From contig OX419761.1 in NCBI GenBank assembly GCA_948567375.1, positions 40,116,501 through 40,180,500 of the forward strand: a stretch of DNA of 64,000 nt, read 5' to 3'. Shown one piece after another: positions 25,020-36,075 of the stretch. This stretch comes from Lunularia cruciata. Lineage: Eukaryota; Streptophyta; Marchantiopsida; Lunulariales; Lunulariaceae. Under the pieces are notes generated by a model that saw only the letters and a list, made by a program, of their open reading frames with translations, did no database searches and had not been told where the DNA came from. How positions within the stretch are numbered: the stretch's first letter is position 1; each line of letters begins with the position of its first letter. The translations under genes and the position numbers were made by a program.

Positions 25020-25545
25020 TCAGCTAGACTTGGAATAGCATTGGTGGAAAATTGGCAAGGAGTTGTCCAATTCTAGGGAGTGGCTGCTTGTGTTGTGTTT
25101 TTGGATATTGGAGCTCAATCTATCATTCTTGGGGCTTCTTTTGCTACTCAAGTTTGCATCATTGGGGACAACTTGAGACCATCTAAATAGCATATTAGAA
25201 TAGTTGGTAGAAGCATCACACAAGTTCTTGGAGAAACTACTAGCCTTGTTCTTGTTTCCTTCAATCTAGGTCAACCAAAGGCCTTAGACATGTGGGTGAG
25301 CTTCTTGGTCACCAATGCCACAACTTATGATATCTTATTGGGTATGGAGTTACTATTTCCTCTTGTATTTTCCGTTGATACTTGGCATGAAAGGGCCACT
25401 TACCATGTGGATTGGCAGAATCAAGGGGCTCACATTGGTTCTATTTCCTTAGATTTTCATGGTCAGGTTGGTCCTTATGCAATTCTAGCTCATCCAACTC
25501 TTAAGCAAGCTCATTTGGCCCACTATTTGGATAGTTCTGATTAGG
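25020..25545 (+). pseudogene. Element O aspartic protease remnant
   Basis: VVFLDIGAQSIILGASFA gives the D-x-G-A active-site turn (Asp codon at 25104; the Ser/Thr is replaced by Ile). NATTYDILLGMELL follows about 70 codons later, the usual second conserved block. In-frame stops are present. The enzyme would process the Gag-Pol polyprotein. Confidence 0.7.
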
Positions 25546-27195
25546 AGCTTGTTGTCAATGAAGAGGAGACCATTATTGATGCCCATGTTGCTGATCTCTT
25601 TGTGACTTCATCTGATCCGAGACTACCATCTAATCTAATTGTACATTGGTACAAGATCTCTTACAACCACCCTTACATGTTGCTCTATAAAGATTTGCTC
25701 ATTTGTGAGCTTCCCAACCTGATGCCTTTGGCTCTAGTCCACTTTGCCAATACACTATGACTTGGTCACCACCTAGTCAAGGGTGGTCTTGGTAGAGCTC
25801 TTTGGTTGAATTGCTACAAGGTTAGAGGTTGCATTACAAACTAGTTTTGTGTATTTCCCAATATGTGTATGTTGATCTTGATCCTAATGCATGAGCAGTT
25901 ATAAAGAAGTCATTGGCATCATTGTCCTTGTATTATCACCCACTATTTCCAACATTTTCATGGTCCACTACCTTGACAATCTTTCCTGTGCATATTCAAC
26001 TAATCCAACGTTGCTATCTAAACTTCTTTGATTCCATTGACCTACCTATTGATGGTTGGGAATGTCAAGGATTTTCTCTTGCTGGTTTTGGTCAAGGACT
26101 AGGGATCTATAATATTTCTTTTTTTGGATTTGATGCAAATCTTCCATTGGGCTCAGTCCTTCAATCCTTTAATGGGATACATATTGGAGAATGCCCCTAT
26201 CCAATTTGATCATCATTCTCTAGTTAAGACTGATTTTTCCATGGTGAAGTACTTTCTTGGTCAACCCTTGTTGCTAGATGTTTTGCAATGTGGCTCCTAT
26301 GCCCATTGGTTGCAAAATTTGTGGTCTAATTTAGCCTCTACTATTATACTTGAATTGATCTTATGCTCTACACCACATGATACTAATCAAAAGGTGGCTA
26401 TTTTAGATCCAAATAGCTCTTGTTGGCCAGTCACTCATGCAGCGCATGCTCCTTGGTTCCTTGTCAACACATTGGGTGCTCCTTGTGTTGCTTGGCCTAT
26501 TTTCATTTGTGCAGCTTACTCCCATGAATTTTGAAGTGAAGGTATTGGCTTGGTTCATTAGCATGCCACTTGCATTGGGGAGGACCCACTCCAAAAGAGA
26601 GGGAGAGAGCGATGGCTCTCTCCCTCTCTTCTAGAGTTCTTCTAGAGATTTGGATTGTACTACTACCTTCTACTACTCAACATATGGATCTCTCTTCTCC
26701 TTGTCATAATTCACTTTTGGGAAAGATCATGGATTTGAATGCTCTTACATTGTTCTTGGTAACCTGCATTCTCTTTCAATCATACCTTCCACCCTTAGTG
26801 CTTGGTCTTGTACACTTACCATTGGGTTGTGTTGCTTGGCACCCAAAGAGAGTTCACTTACTGCTCTTATCCACCTACCACTTTTTTGTATGGTTGGGAG
26901 GAGGAGCCATATAACTTGCCTTGGCTCATGTCAAAACATGATCTAGAGTGCATGGATTTACATTAGCTTTTTCAAATCCTAGACAAGTACCTATGACAAA
27001 CATTGGGTACTTTGTAGTAGCTACAATTACTTTGGCAAAAGATGTGACAACTACACTACCATCAACATAGACTTTTCTAATAGGAAAACAACTAGAGGAG
27101 AAGTAAGATCTTAGTGTAAGACTAATCAGATTCAAGCAATGCCTTGCTTTATCTATGAAGGACCTTGGTAAGTGTACAATCTCATAGTTCACTAC
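25546..27195 (+). other. Element O spacer between protease and RT, poorly recognisable
   Basis: Broken plus-strand frames (for example 25913-26209 and 26124-26534) show no recognisable domain. By position this is the protease-RT linker of element O, possibly enlarged by old insertions that cannot be delimited. Confidence 0.4.
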
Positions 27196-27199
27196 TGAT

Positions 27200-28460
27200 T
27201 TGAGTAATGAGTCACCAATCTTTTGCCACCAATATTGCTCAAGTCAACATGAATGGGATTTGGTGGATAAGAGGTGCCAAGAACTTCATGAAGGGGATTT
27301 GATTCAACCATCATCATCCAGATTATTGGTAGTTATAGTCAGGCCAACTAGGAAGGATAGCAATGGACTTTGGACTAAAAAATAGATGTGTGGTGACTAT
27401 TGACCAATCAATCAAGTAACACCACAAGATAGGTATCCAATGCCAACACTTAAGAGATTTTTGATGAGTTGGGTAACCCTTGCATCTTCTCCATTCTAGA
27501 CCTCTAGCAAGGCTTTAATCAAAGTCCTACCTATGATAGAAAGAAGAATGCATCACAACTATAACTAGCTATGAGAATGGCTTATGATGCCTTTTGGTTT
27601 CAAGAATTCACCCATATAGTATTAAAGGGTCATGCATCAGGTTATTGGTAGACTAGAATTCCTCAAATGCTACATTGATGATGTGCTTGTCCATCACATG
27701 AGTTTTGTTTAGCATCTAGTGCACCTATAAACACTCTATGAATGGTTATAGCCTATCAACCTCAAATGTCATCCTAAAAATGTCTGATTGTTGTCTCTAC
27801 TATTGTTTACCTTTGCCATCACATTGTACCAAGTGGTATCATGGCTCATTGGCCCAAGGTGACAGAAATTGTGGATATGGAAATGCCAATGGATGTGCCT
27901 ACCTTGCAGAGCTTTCTTGGTTTGTGCAATTACTATCAAATATGCATTGAGGCTTTCAATATCATTGCATACTCTCTTTATGCATTCCTCAAGGACTCAA
28001 TGTGGAGTTGGCCCAAGTAGTTTCAATAAGTTGTGGATACCTTGAATCAAAAATTATGTGAGTGCTTGGTGTTAAGAAGACTTGAATTTAGTAATAGTTT
28101 TGTTTTACATATAGATTGGAGTGCACTAGGAATTGGAGCAATACTAGGCCAAAAATCAGATCTCTTAGAAGATGAGCATGTCATTGCATATGTTTCACAA
28201 AGCAACAACAAAGCAAGAGCAACTATTCTTCCTATGAAGGTGAGTGCTTGGTTGTTGTTTGGGATGTATCCCATTTCTGTCCATACCTAATGGGGCACAA
28301 ATTTCTATTGTATATTGATCATCAGCCATTAAATTGGCTCATGACCAATAACAAGCTTGATGGTAAGCTTGCATGATGTGCACTCATCTTTCAAGAGTAT
28401 GAATTTGAGACTATTCATTGTGACCAATCCGATGTGAGATTATTTACTGGTCTAATTATC
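27200..28460 (+). pseudogene. Element O reverse transcriptase / RNase H remnant
   Basis: RT blocks include KRCQELHEGDLIQPSSS, INQVTPQDRYPMPT, WLMMPFGFKNSP, and the polymerase motif YIDD at 27671-27682 (FLKCYIDDVLVHH). RNase H follows with NSFVLHIDWSALGIGAILGQ and FLLYIDHQPLNWLM. Numerous stops and shifts are present. The YIDD motif is intact, but the frame is not. Confidence 0.8.
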
Positions 28461-28779
28461 AAAATATAGACACCCATTGGATACATCTGCTGATTTCATA
28501 GAGATCAAACAAGATTTTGATCTTGTTGGAGTTGTGTGCATGCCCATAGCATCTGCATACTTGGCACTATTAGCTAATACCACAAAAGCACGGCAGATTG
28601 AGGACATTTGGTAAGACACAACCACCATGTAGTTCCTCCAACATGGCACCTAAAGCCTAGAAAGCACCTCAGCACAACGGTATTGCATACAACAACAAGC
28701 CAAGTGTTATGCATGGAAGCAAGATCACTTGGTGCGGTGCACAATTGATGGAGACAAAGTAGTGCCACTACCAAAAATG

Positions 28780-29087
28780 AGGCTTCAGGTGATTAGTAAG
28801 GTACATTATGATCTTGGTTACTTTAGATTCAAACATACTTACAGCTTGGTTGCCCTTCACTACCATTGGTAAGGTATGCATGCCCAGATCAGAGATGTGG
28901 TTGCCAAATGTGAGCAATGCAACCAAGTGAAGACCAATTTCTCAACTAAGCTGCCAACACTACATCTATTGCCCATTTAGGGGCTTTCTTATTGTTAGTC
29001 TTGTGATTTGGCTAGTGAATTACCTCAAACCAAGTAGGGAAATATCTATATCATGATCATGATAGAGCATTTGTCAAAGTGGATTGA
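28780..29087 (+). pseudogene. Element O integrase remnant, left piece
   Basis: The HHCC-type zinc segment ends in AKCEQCNQVKTNFSTK, followed by the start of the catalytic core (MIEHLSKWIDV; the usual VDR/IDH..SKW). It is cut at 29087 by the TG of element A's 5' LTR; the rest continues at 34638. Confidence 0.75.
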
Positions 29088-29447
29088 TGTAACAATATGG
29101 AGTTTAGCGATGTAGTTAGTAAGGCTAACAAAGTAGAGAATAAGCCAAATTAACCTAGAATATTCTAGAAGCTTCTTAGGAAGCTTCTAACTAGCTTAGC
29201 TTGCATGCCAAGTAGGCGGCTTCTAGAAGGAAGCTTCTTGAGAAGCTTCCTGGTTAACTTGGCTTGCACTCTAAGAAAGTGGCTCAAGGTAGCTTCTTGA
29301 GAAGCTTCTCAAGGGCCTTGTATGTTACCTATAAATACCAAAGCCGAAGCTCATGCTAGGCATTCAAAGTTTTCTCTCATTCAAGTGTCCCAATGTGAGT
29401 TTCCATTCTCTTATTTCTCTCCTTGGTCTTGGTCTTGGTCTTTTACA
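29088..29447 (+). repeat. Element A 5' LTR with heat-shock-element motifs
   Basis: The LTR runs TGTAACAATATGG...CTTTTACA, with a TATA box (tataaata) at 29330-29337. GAATATTCTAGAAGCTTC at 29158-29175 is four contiguous alternating GAA/TTC units with 2-nt spacing, the heat-shock-factor binding consensus. Further GAAGCTTC-type pairs lie near 29221-29250 and 29292-29310. Confidence 0.9.
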
Positions 29448-29448
29448 T

Positions 29449-29464
29449 TGGTATTAGAGCAAGA
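29449..29464 (+). other. Element A primer-binding site (initiator tRNA-Met type)
   Basis: TGGTATTAGAGCAAGA begins just after the LTR end and matches the usual TGGTATCAGAGC complement of the initiator tRNA-Met 3' end, with one mismatch. Confidence 0.8.
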
Positions 29465-29749
29465 ATAGGATGGATGGGATTTATGGACCACCAAGTCCAC
29501 TTCCACCAAACCATTGGGATTTTCATGTCTAGATAGTACCCAAGCATCATTTCACACAATTCATCACCTCGCACTTTGTGCAAGATTTTTACATATGATC
29601 ATCGTGTCTAAGGAACCCTTGATACTCTCGGTTGTAACTTATGGAGAATGGTGGACATGCTGCATCTATGTGCTAATCAATTATATAAATTGGGAGTAAT
29701 TGGGATAGAGTAGTAGCTATGGTGGCAATACTAGATGTTATCCTTGTGA

Positions 29750-30595
29750 TGTAGCAACAAATCAAGCACCTTACTCAATTGCTGGATGAATGAGATCAGC
29801 AACAACAAGAACATATAGAGGGAGTGCCAATTTGAGAGGGAGAAGATCAAATTCAATTTCCAAAACCCAAGGTGTTTGAAGGCAAGAATCTTTTGGGCAT
29901 AGTGGAGAATTTTTTGTTTGATTGCAAACGTTACTTTGAAACCACCAATCTTCAAGATGAACGGAAATAGATTCTCTTGGCCTCTAGCCAATTAGATGGT
30001 GTGGCCAAACTTTGGTGGCAATTCCAAGTGGAGCAAGCTAAATGACTGATTGTTGCACCAATTTTGACATGGGTAGAATTCAAGGATGCAATACTGGGTC
30101 GATTTCAAACTATAAATGCCACCCGAGTTGCACAAGATAAATTGGCGGAGTTGAAGCAAGTCGGCTCAATAAGAAGCTACATCACATAATTTCAGAACAT
30201 CATCATGCAGATTCTATATATACAAGAAGGTGAAGTTCTAGATCAATCTGTGTGGGGGTTGAAGTCACAAACCAAATGGAGATGACCATACGGGAACCAC
30301 AAAATATAGAAGAAGCCATGCAATTGACTGAGTGCTTTGATTCCTTGGTTACAACAACTTGGTCTTGACCTTGACCTATACAAGGCCTACCAGTACACTA
30401 TGCACGGTTGGAAGAATCAGCACCAATGGAGATTGATGTTATTCAATGGAGACCACTTGGTACAAAGGATATAGAAAGATTGCAACAAAATGGAGGTTGT
30501 TTTTATTGTCGCCAAGTTGGACATTGCATTATTGAATGCCCACTAAGGAATGGGCGACCTCGACAAGTTGCCCAGATAGAGTTTGTGGAATAGAA
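29750..30595 (+). pseudogene. Element A gag with CCHC zinc knuckle
   Basis: The Gag core reads FEGKNLLGIVENFLFDCKRY, ASSQLDGVAKLWWQF, FKDAILGRFQTINATRVAQD, like the retrotrans_gag domain. The zinc knuckle CFYCRQVGHCIIEC (CX2CX4HX4C) lies near 30501-30542. Several stops break the frame. Gag forms the particle and binds element RNA. Confidence 0.8.
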
Positions 30596-30679
30596 TGATT
30601 AGGGAAACAAGGAATCCCAATAGGAGATATAGGGCCACCTACTGGGAGCTTGATTAGTTCCAATAGGATTGAAGGCTCA

Positions 30680-31016
30680 ACTTATGCAAGTTTGTTTCAC
30701 TTGCAGTGTATGATATCTAATCAAGGTTTTAGGATTTTGGTTGATTCTAGAAGTTCATAGAATTGCATGTCTATGCAAGTAGCAAAGGAATTTGGTATTC
30801 CTATCAAGCCAGTGATTGGAAGTAGTTTGATGATAGCGGATGGTAGAAAGAGTTTTGCATTCCGCACCTCGCATCATGTTGCCTTCAAGATTGGGAAGGA
30901 GTATTTGGAGTGTATGAGGTTTGTAGTGGCACCTTTACACTCTGATATCATTTTGGGTCTACCTTGGCTTGAATGTCATAAGGTTCAATTTGATTGGACC
31001 CTGTGACAAATTCAAG
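30680..31016 (+). pseudogene. Element A protease remnant
   Basis: ILVDSRSS near 30737 replaces the usual VDSGA/VDTGA turn (Gly to Arg) and is followed by a stop; then NCMSMQVAKEFGIPIKP and DIILGLPWLECHKVQFDW, typical of gypsy retropepsins. The lost Gly implies an inactive protease. Confidence 0.78.
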
Positions 31017-31084
31017 TACAACACCAAGGTAGGAAATTCCGATTAGGTTGTCTGGCACCTCTGAGTAAGACACCTAAGAATAGT

Positions 31085-31264
31085 CAGTCCCAAGATGGGA
31101 ATTTTGTCAAGAAGGTAGCCATAGAGCAAACCTTGAAGGGAGATGAGTTCCAAGATGGGAAGTTTGCCATGAAGGCAACCATGGAGCAAGCTTGGAAGAG
31201 AGATGAGTCCTTGGAAGGGAAGTTGGTTAGTAAAGCAGCCATAGAGCAAGCTTTGGAGGAAGAT
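31085..31264 (+). repeat. Three tandem 60-bp (20-codon) repeats between protease and RT, element A
   Basis: Three consecutive 60-nt units encode variants of DGKFxxKAxxEQAxxxDES. All stay in frame with the surrounding polyprotein. The same array occurs in element B (about 38722-38906, minus). The unit is charged and predicted helical; its function is unknown. Confidence 0.85.
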
Positions 31265-31299
31265 AAGTCTCTATTTGCGGTGTGGATCAAGCCGATTGC

Positions 31300-32620
31300 A
31301 CAAGAACAATCTAAGGAGGGCCAAGAGCCTCATCAAGCAATGGTTGATTGGATAGTTCAAGAGTTTGCGGACGTGTTTCCGGATGATCTGCCAAAAAGAT
31401 TACACTCCGATCAAGGTATGCCCTTCAAGATCAAGTTATTGCCAAGGAGTACTCTAGTGAGTAGACCAATCTATCGGCTCTCACCAAAGGAGTTGGAGAA
31501 GGACTTCATATGACATAGTACCTCTCCTTGGGGAGCACTGGTACTATTTGTTCCAAAGAAGGATGGAGGACTTTGTTTTTATATTGAGTACCGTGGTAAG
31601 CAAACCATGAAGAATGCATATCCCTTGCCTTGGATTGATGACTTGCTTGATCAACTAAGTGGAGCAAGCTACTTTTCCAAGTTGGATCTTTGTAGTGGCT
31701 ATTAGCAAATTCCTATTGATAGAAAAGATGTGCAAAAGACTACCTTTCGCACAAGGTATGGGCATTTTGAGTGGAGAGTTCTACCTTTTGGACTCACTAA
31801 TGCTCTAGTAGTCTTCATGGATCAAATGCATTGGGTGTTGGATGGACTATTGGATTGGTCCGTGGTGGTGTTCTTGGATGAAATCTTAATCTATAGTAAG
31901 ACAAAAGCAGAACACGTGAATCATGTGCAAGAAGTCCTAAGATGACTAAGACAATGGAAATTTTACTACAAGAAGTCAAAGTGTGCCTTTTGGCAGAAGG
32001 AGGTTACCTTCTTGGGTCATAAGATCTTATCATAGAGGATCAAGATGGAAGAAGAGAAAATCAAGGCCATTATTGATTGGCCTACCCCAAAGGATGATAT
32101 ATAAGTACGTGCATTCAATAGATTGGCCAGTTTTTATCAACGGTTCATCCACTATTATGCTCATGTGGTTGCACCATTGACTGACCTCTTGGGAAAGAAC
32201 TCAAGCTTCCAGTGGACCACCAAGCATGAAGAAGCATTCCAAAAGTTAAAGCATATGGTGTCTTCAAGACCTATTCTTCAACCATATGCTCCTCAACTAC
32301 CTGGTGTGGTTGATTTTGATGCTTCTAACTTTGCAATTGGAGTTGAGTTGCAACAAGAATTCCTAGATGTACTACATCCCATTGCCTTTGTGTCTCACCA
32401 ACTAAATACAATTGAAAAAAATTACTCTGCTCGAGATTGGAAACAACTTGCAATGGTGTATACTACCAAGGTATAGAGGCATTATCTCTTGGGGAAACAA
32501 GTGATCATGCATACTAATCACAAGCCATTGTTGCAGACCTTATACTTGGAACACATGAAGAATTAACATCATTGATAGGAAGAGTAACTCCAATTGTTTG
32601 ACATCAACTTGAGTACAAAC
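31300..32620 (+). pseudogene. Element A reverse transcriptase / RNase H
   Basis: RT blocks include [76 protein letters not shown]. The catalytic motif reads FLDE instead of FLDD, losing an Asp. RNase H and tether follow: FYQRFIHYYAHVVAPLTDLL, VDFDASNFAIGVELQQEF, HPIAFVSHQLNTIEKNYSAR. Several stops and shifts; non-functional. Confidence 0.88.
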
Positions 32621-32677
32621 CAGGTTGGTTCCATGTCATCCTTGATGCTCTATCAAGACAACCTAATTTGACCTAAT

Positions 32678-34215
32678 TTGAAGTCTCTTCCTCTCATCAC
32701 GGCGGCAATTATGATGGTATCAATTGATCCCAAGGCCCATAATGAGTTTTGGTCAGCTCTACTACAAGATCCCTTCTTCCAAATGATACATGGTCGTCTG
32801 ACAGTAGGCGACAAGGAGTACAACACCTTCTCCTTCAAGGAAGGCCTTCTATTCCATGCTTATTGGATCTATGTTCCAGCCAAAGGTGATCTCTGACTTG
32901 TGCACCATCAAGAAGCCCATGATCTACCAATATCTGGTCACAGGGGGTAGACAAGACCTTGGGTACCCTCCAACGCCAATGGTGGTGGCCCAACATGACA
33001 CAAGATGTTTTGAAGTTTGTTTGATCATGTGAGAGTTGTCAACACAACAAGGCCAGCAACCAAAAGCTGAGTGGCCTCCTTCAGTCACTTCCCATTCCAA
33101 CTACTTGTTGGGAACATGTGAGCTTACATCTCATCACCTCCTTGCCCAAGACACAACAAGGTCACATAGCAATTGTGGTGTTTGTAGATAAGCCTAGTAA
33201 GCAAATCCATTTGGCACCAATGGTTGATATTGTGGATGCTCCAACCTTGGCACAACTCTACTTCAATAATATATTCAAACATCATGGGATGCCACGTGTA
33301 CTCATCTCCAACCGTGATCCTTGCTTCACCAGAAAGTTTTGGCAAGCCCTCTTCCAGATACTTGGCACCAAGTTTGCTTTGTCCACAACCTATCATCCTC
33401 CAATTGATGGAAAAATTGAATGTGCAAATTGCACCTTGGAAGATATGCTTTGTGCCTTCATCAACATTCAACATACCAATTGGGATGAATGTCTTGCAGC
33501 TACGGAGTTTGCATACAAAAATTCTAAACAGGCAAGCACCGGATTCTCTCCTTTCTTTCTTAATTTTGGCCAAGATCCGCTTGTCCTAGATTCTCTTCTT
33601 ACTCCTCCCTTGTCTTAGGTCCCTCATACTTCAACCTTCTTGACCACCATATCCAAATCTCTCCAACAAGCCAAATCTCACCTCCTTGTTGCTCAAAATT
33701 GTCAAAAACAATATGCGGACCACCATCGTCGGGATCTCACCTTTGAAGTTAGTGATAAATTTATGTTATTTTGTAGTAATCTACCCCTCCCACTTGATAC
33801 CCAAGTTTGTAAACTTACCTCTAATTGGATAGGACCTTTTGATGTTACCCAAATTGTCTCTCTTGTTGCTTATTGACTTGCCTTGCCTTGCCTTGTCATA
33901 TGCGCATCCATCCTATCTTTCATGTTTCTAAGTTGAAACCCTTTGCTCCTAACCCCTCTTCTTTTTCCTCTCGAGTCCAACATCCTCCTCCTCCTATCAC
34001 TATCAATGATCATGAGGAGTAAAAAGTTGATCGTATCCTTGCGTATTGCCACATCCAACAAGGACGTTGACAACATACATAGTACAAGGTCCTTTGGAAA
34101 GGGTATCCCCTTCATGATGCCACATGGGAACCTCTTTCTCACCTCCAAAATGCACAGACTGTCATCTGGGAGTTTGAAGCTTCAATGGCAACGAGGACGT
34201 CACCAACTAGCGGTG
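32678..34215 (+). pseudogene. Element A integrase with chromodomain
   Basis: The core reads VVFVDKPSKQIHLAP, ISNRDPCFTRKFWQALFQ, and KIECANCTLEDMLCAF, supplying the second Asp and the Glu. The first catalytic Asp position (VSLDLIT in B) reads VSLHLIT, Asp to His. The C-terminal chromodomain (about 34010-34190) is recognisable but shifted: KKLIVSLRIA in one frame, and VLWKGYPLHDATWEPL in another. Chromodomains of this clade direct insertion to marked chromatin. Confidence 0.85.
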
Positions 34216-34223
34216 GGGAAAAA

Positions 34224-34637
34224 TTCAACAATATGGAGTTTAGCGACGTAGTTAGTAAGGCTAACAAAGTAGAGAATAAACCAAATTAATCTAGAATATT
34301 CTAGAAGCTTCTTAGGAAGCTTCCCAACTAGTTAACTTGTGCCCCAAGTAGATAGCTTCTAAAAGGAAGCTTCTAGAAGCTTCTAACTAGCTTAGCTTGC
34401 ACGCCAAGTAGGCGGCTTCTAGAAGGAAGCTTCTTGAGAAGCTTCCTGGTTAACTTCGCTTGCACTCTAAGTAAGCAGCTCAAGGAAACTTCTTGAGAAG
34501 CTTCTCAAGGGCCTTGTATGTTACCTATAAATACAAAAGCCAAAGCTCATGCTAGGCATTCAGAGTTTTCCCTCATTCAAGTGTCCCAATATGAGTTTCC
34601 ATTCTCTTATTTCTCTCCTTGGTCTTGGTCTTTTATA
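34224..34637 (+). repeat. Element A 3' LTR
   Basis: It is preceded by a polypurine tract (gcggtggggaaaaat). It starts TTCAACAATATGG (TG mutated) and contains the same four-unit heat-shock motif at 34294-34311 and a TATA box at 34526-34533. It carries about 54 extra bp relative to the 5' LTR, a partial duplication of the AAGCTTCTAGAAGC-rich part. Confidence 0.88.
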
Positions 34638-35321
34638 TTTGAGCTAGTAGCCTCACTAGACAAGTCCTTTCATAAAACTAGCTAAGCTTTTTTGCATAAT
34701 GTATTGAGCTAATTTGGACCCTTTGTTAAGTGTTATAGACCAAAGTATTGAATTTTATATGGAATTACAAGATCTCTTGTATTTTTCTCTTGTAGACCAT
34801 TGATGAACCCCATGTGATTATCCACAAGTTGATGGGCTAGTAGAATGCATGGTGAAAACTTGCAAGAAGGGTTTCCACAAAAGTATTTCTAGCACATGAT
34901 AAGGAGAACTTGGACTTGGAACTTCCATACTTGGCCATGGGATATAAGATGTCCAAGCCTACATCATTTGCTGACTTTCCCTCCTATTTCTTATTGTTTG
35001 GTCATCCTTCAGTTCCATTATTCTTTATTGTTGCCTATATAGATCATACTTTTGACTTAGATAGTGCCAATACTTGGATCCAAGTCATCTTTAAAAGCAT
35101 TGGTATAGTTGGTATTTCTAGCTAGTGCATAGACTCTAGATTAAGGCAATAGATTTGAGCTACTTGAGAGCACTTTGGCTGATCCTTGTACTTCAATTTA
35201 CATCAGCCCATGGCTTAGATGTTTGCCTTGCTATGTATTTGGAGTACCCAAAAGTCACCTTGCAGATTTATGTATTTAGTTAGCATGTTATTTTGGCTTT
35301 TATTATTCCTCACACCAACAA
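34638..35321 (+). pseudogene. Element O integrase remnant, right piece, and start of its 3' LTR region
   Basis: This resumes the sequence broken by element A: YPQVDGLVECMVKTCKKGFH (the integrase 'HPQxDGxxER' segment with the catalytic Glu position), then DLELPYLAMGYKMSKPTSFA. From about 35130 no domain is seen; the sequence leads to the O LTR, which is cut at 35321 by element B. Confidence 0.75.
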
Positions 35322-35733
35322 TGTAAAAGACCAAATCCGAGGAGAGAAATATGAGAATTGAAACTCACATTGGGACACTTGAATGAGGGAAAACTCCAAA
35401 TGCCTAGCATGAGCTTTGGCCTTGGTATTTATAGATAGCATACAAGGCCCTTGAGAAGCTTCCCAAGAAGCTTCCTCAAGCCGCTTTCTTAGAGTGAAAG
35501 CCAAGTTAACTAGGAAGCTTCTCAAGAAGCTTCCTTCTAGAAGCCGCCTACTTGGTATGCAAGCTAAGCTAGTTGGAAGCTTCTAGAAGCTACTTACTTG
35601 AGGTGCAAGCTAAGCTAGCTGGGAAGCTTCCCAAGAAGCTTCCTAGATACTTCTGGAATATTCTAGGCTAATTTGTCTTATGTGCTACTTCGTAAGCCCG
35701 ACTAACTTCGTCGCTAAATTCCATATTGTTACA
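35322..35733 (-). repeat. Element B 3' LTR (left end)
   Basis: Read on the minus strand it runs TGTAACAATATGG to CTTTTACA. Plus-strand positions 35576-35588 (GAAGCTTCTAGAA) give three contiguous heat-shock units. The polypurine tract lies just beyond 35733 (minus strand: gcggtgaggga). Confidence 0.93.
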
Positions 35734-35759
35734 TATTCCCTCACCGCTAGTTGGTGATG

Positions 35760-36075
35760 TCCTCATTGCCAGTGAAGCTTTGAAGTCCTGGATGGCCGTC
35801 TGTGCATTCTGGAGGTGAGAAAGAGGTTCCCATGTAGCATCATGAAGGGGATACCCTTTCCAAAGGACCTTCTACTCCGTATGTTGGCAACGGCCTTGTT
35901 GAATATGGTGATGCGCAAGGATCCGATCAACTTTGTACTCCTCATGATCATTGATAGGGACAAGAAGAAGGGGAGGTTGGACTCGAGGGGAAAAAGGTGA
36001 GGGGTTAGGAACAAAGGGTTTCAACTTGGAAACATGAAAGACAAGATGGATACGCATGTGACAAGGCAAGGCAAG
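35760..36075 (-). pseudogene. Element B integrase C-terminus and chromodomain
   Basis: Minus strand: MRIHLVFHVSKLKPF (integrase GPY/F end), then EEYKVDRILAHHHIQQ, one TAG, then KVLWKGYPLHDATWEPL. These carry the chromodomain aromatic-cage positions (Y, W, W). Apart from the TAG the domain looks complete. Confidence 0.85.

Larger units (their letters stand above)
21991..29087 (+). mobile_element. Element O: internal region, left part (ancient Ty3/gypsy)
   Basis: The remains run in the Ty3/gypsy order gag, protease, RT, RNase H, integrase on the plus strand. The integrase stops at 29087, where element A inserted, and resumes at 34638. Every domain carries stops and frameshifts. Flanking direct repeats at 21.6 and 41.7/42.5 kb are its LTRs. 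About 8.6 kb remain once the later insertions are subtracted. Confidence 0.8.
29088..34637 (+). mobile_element. Element A: Ty3/gypsy chromovirus, full-length but degenerate
   Basis: This is an LTR-flanked element inserted in the integrase region of O, with flanks ATTGA (29083-29087) and TTTGA (34638-34642) as an imperfect 5-bp target duplication. The order is 5' LTR, tRNA-Met-type PBS, gag with CCHC, protease, a 3x60-bp repeat spacer, RT, RNase H, integrase, chromodomain, PPT, 3' LTR. The LTRs differ in length (360 versus 414 bp) and sequence, so the insertion is old. Element B at 35.3-41.7 kb is the same family in opposite orientation. Confidence 0.92.

Noticed and set aside
29200-29320. Regularly recurring AAGCTTC blocks considered as a CRISPR-like array
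   Set aside because: Spacing is irregular, there are no unique spacers, and they lie in a plant LTR; heat-shock-type motifs explain them better.
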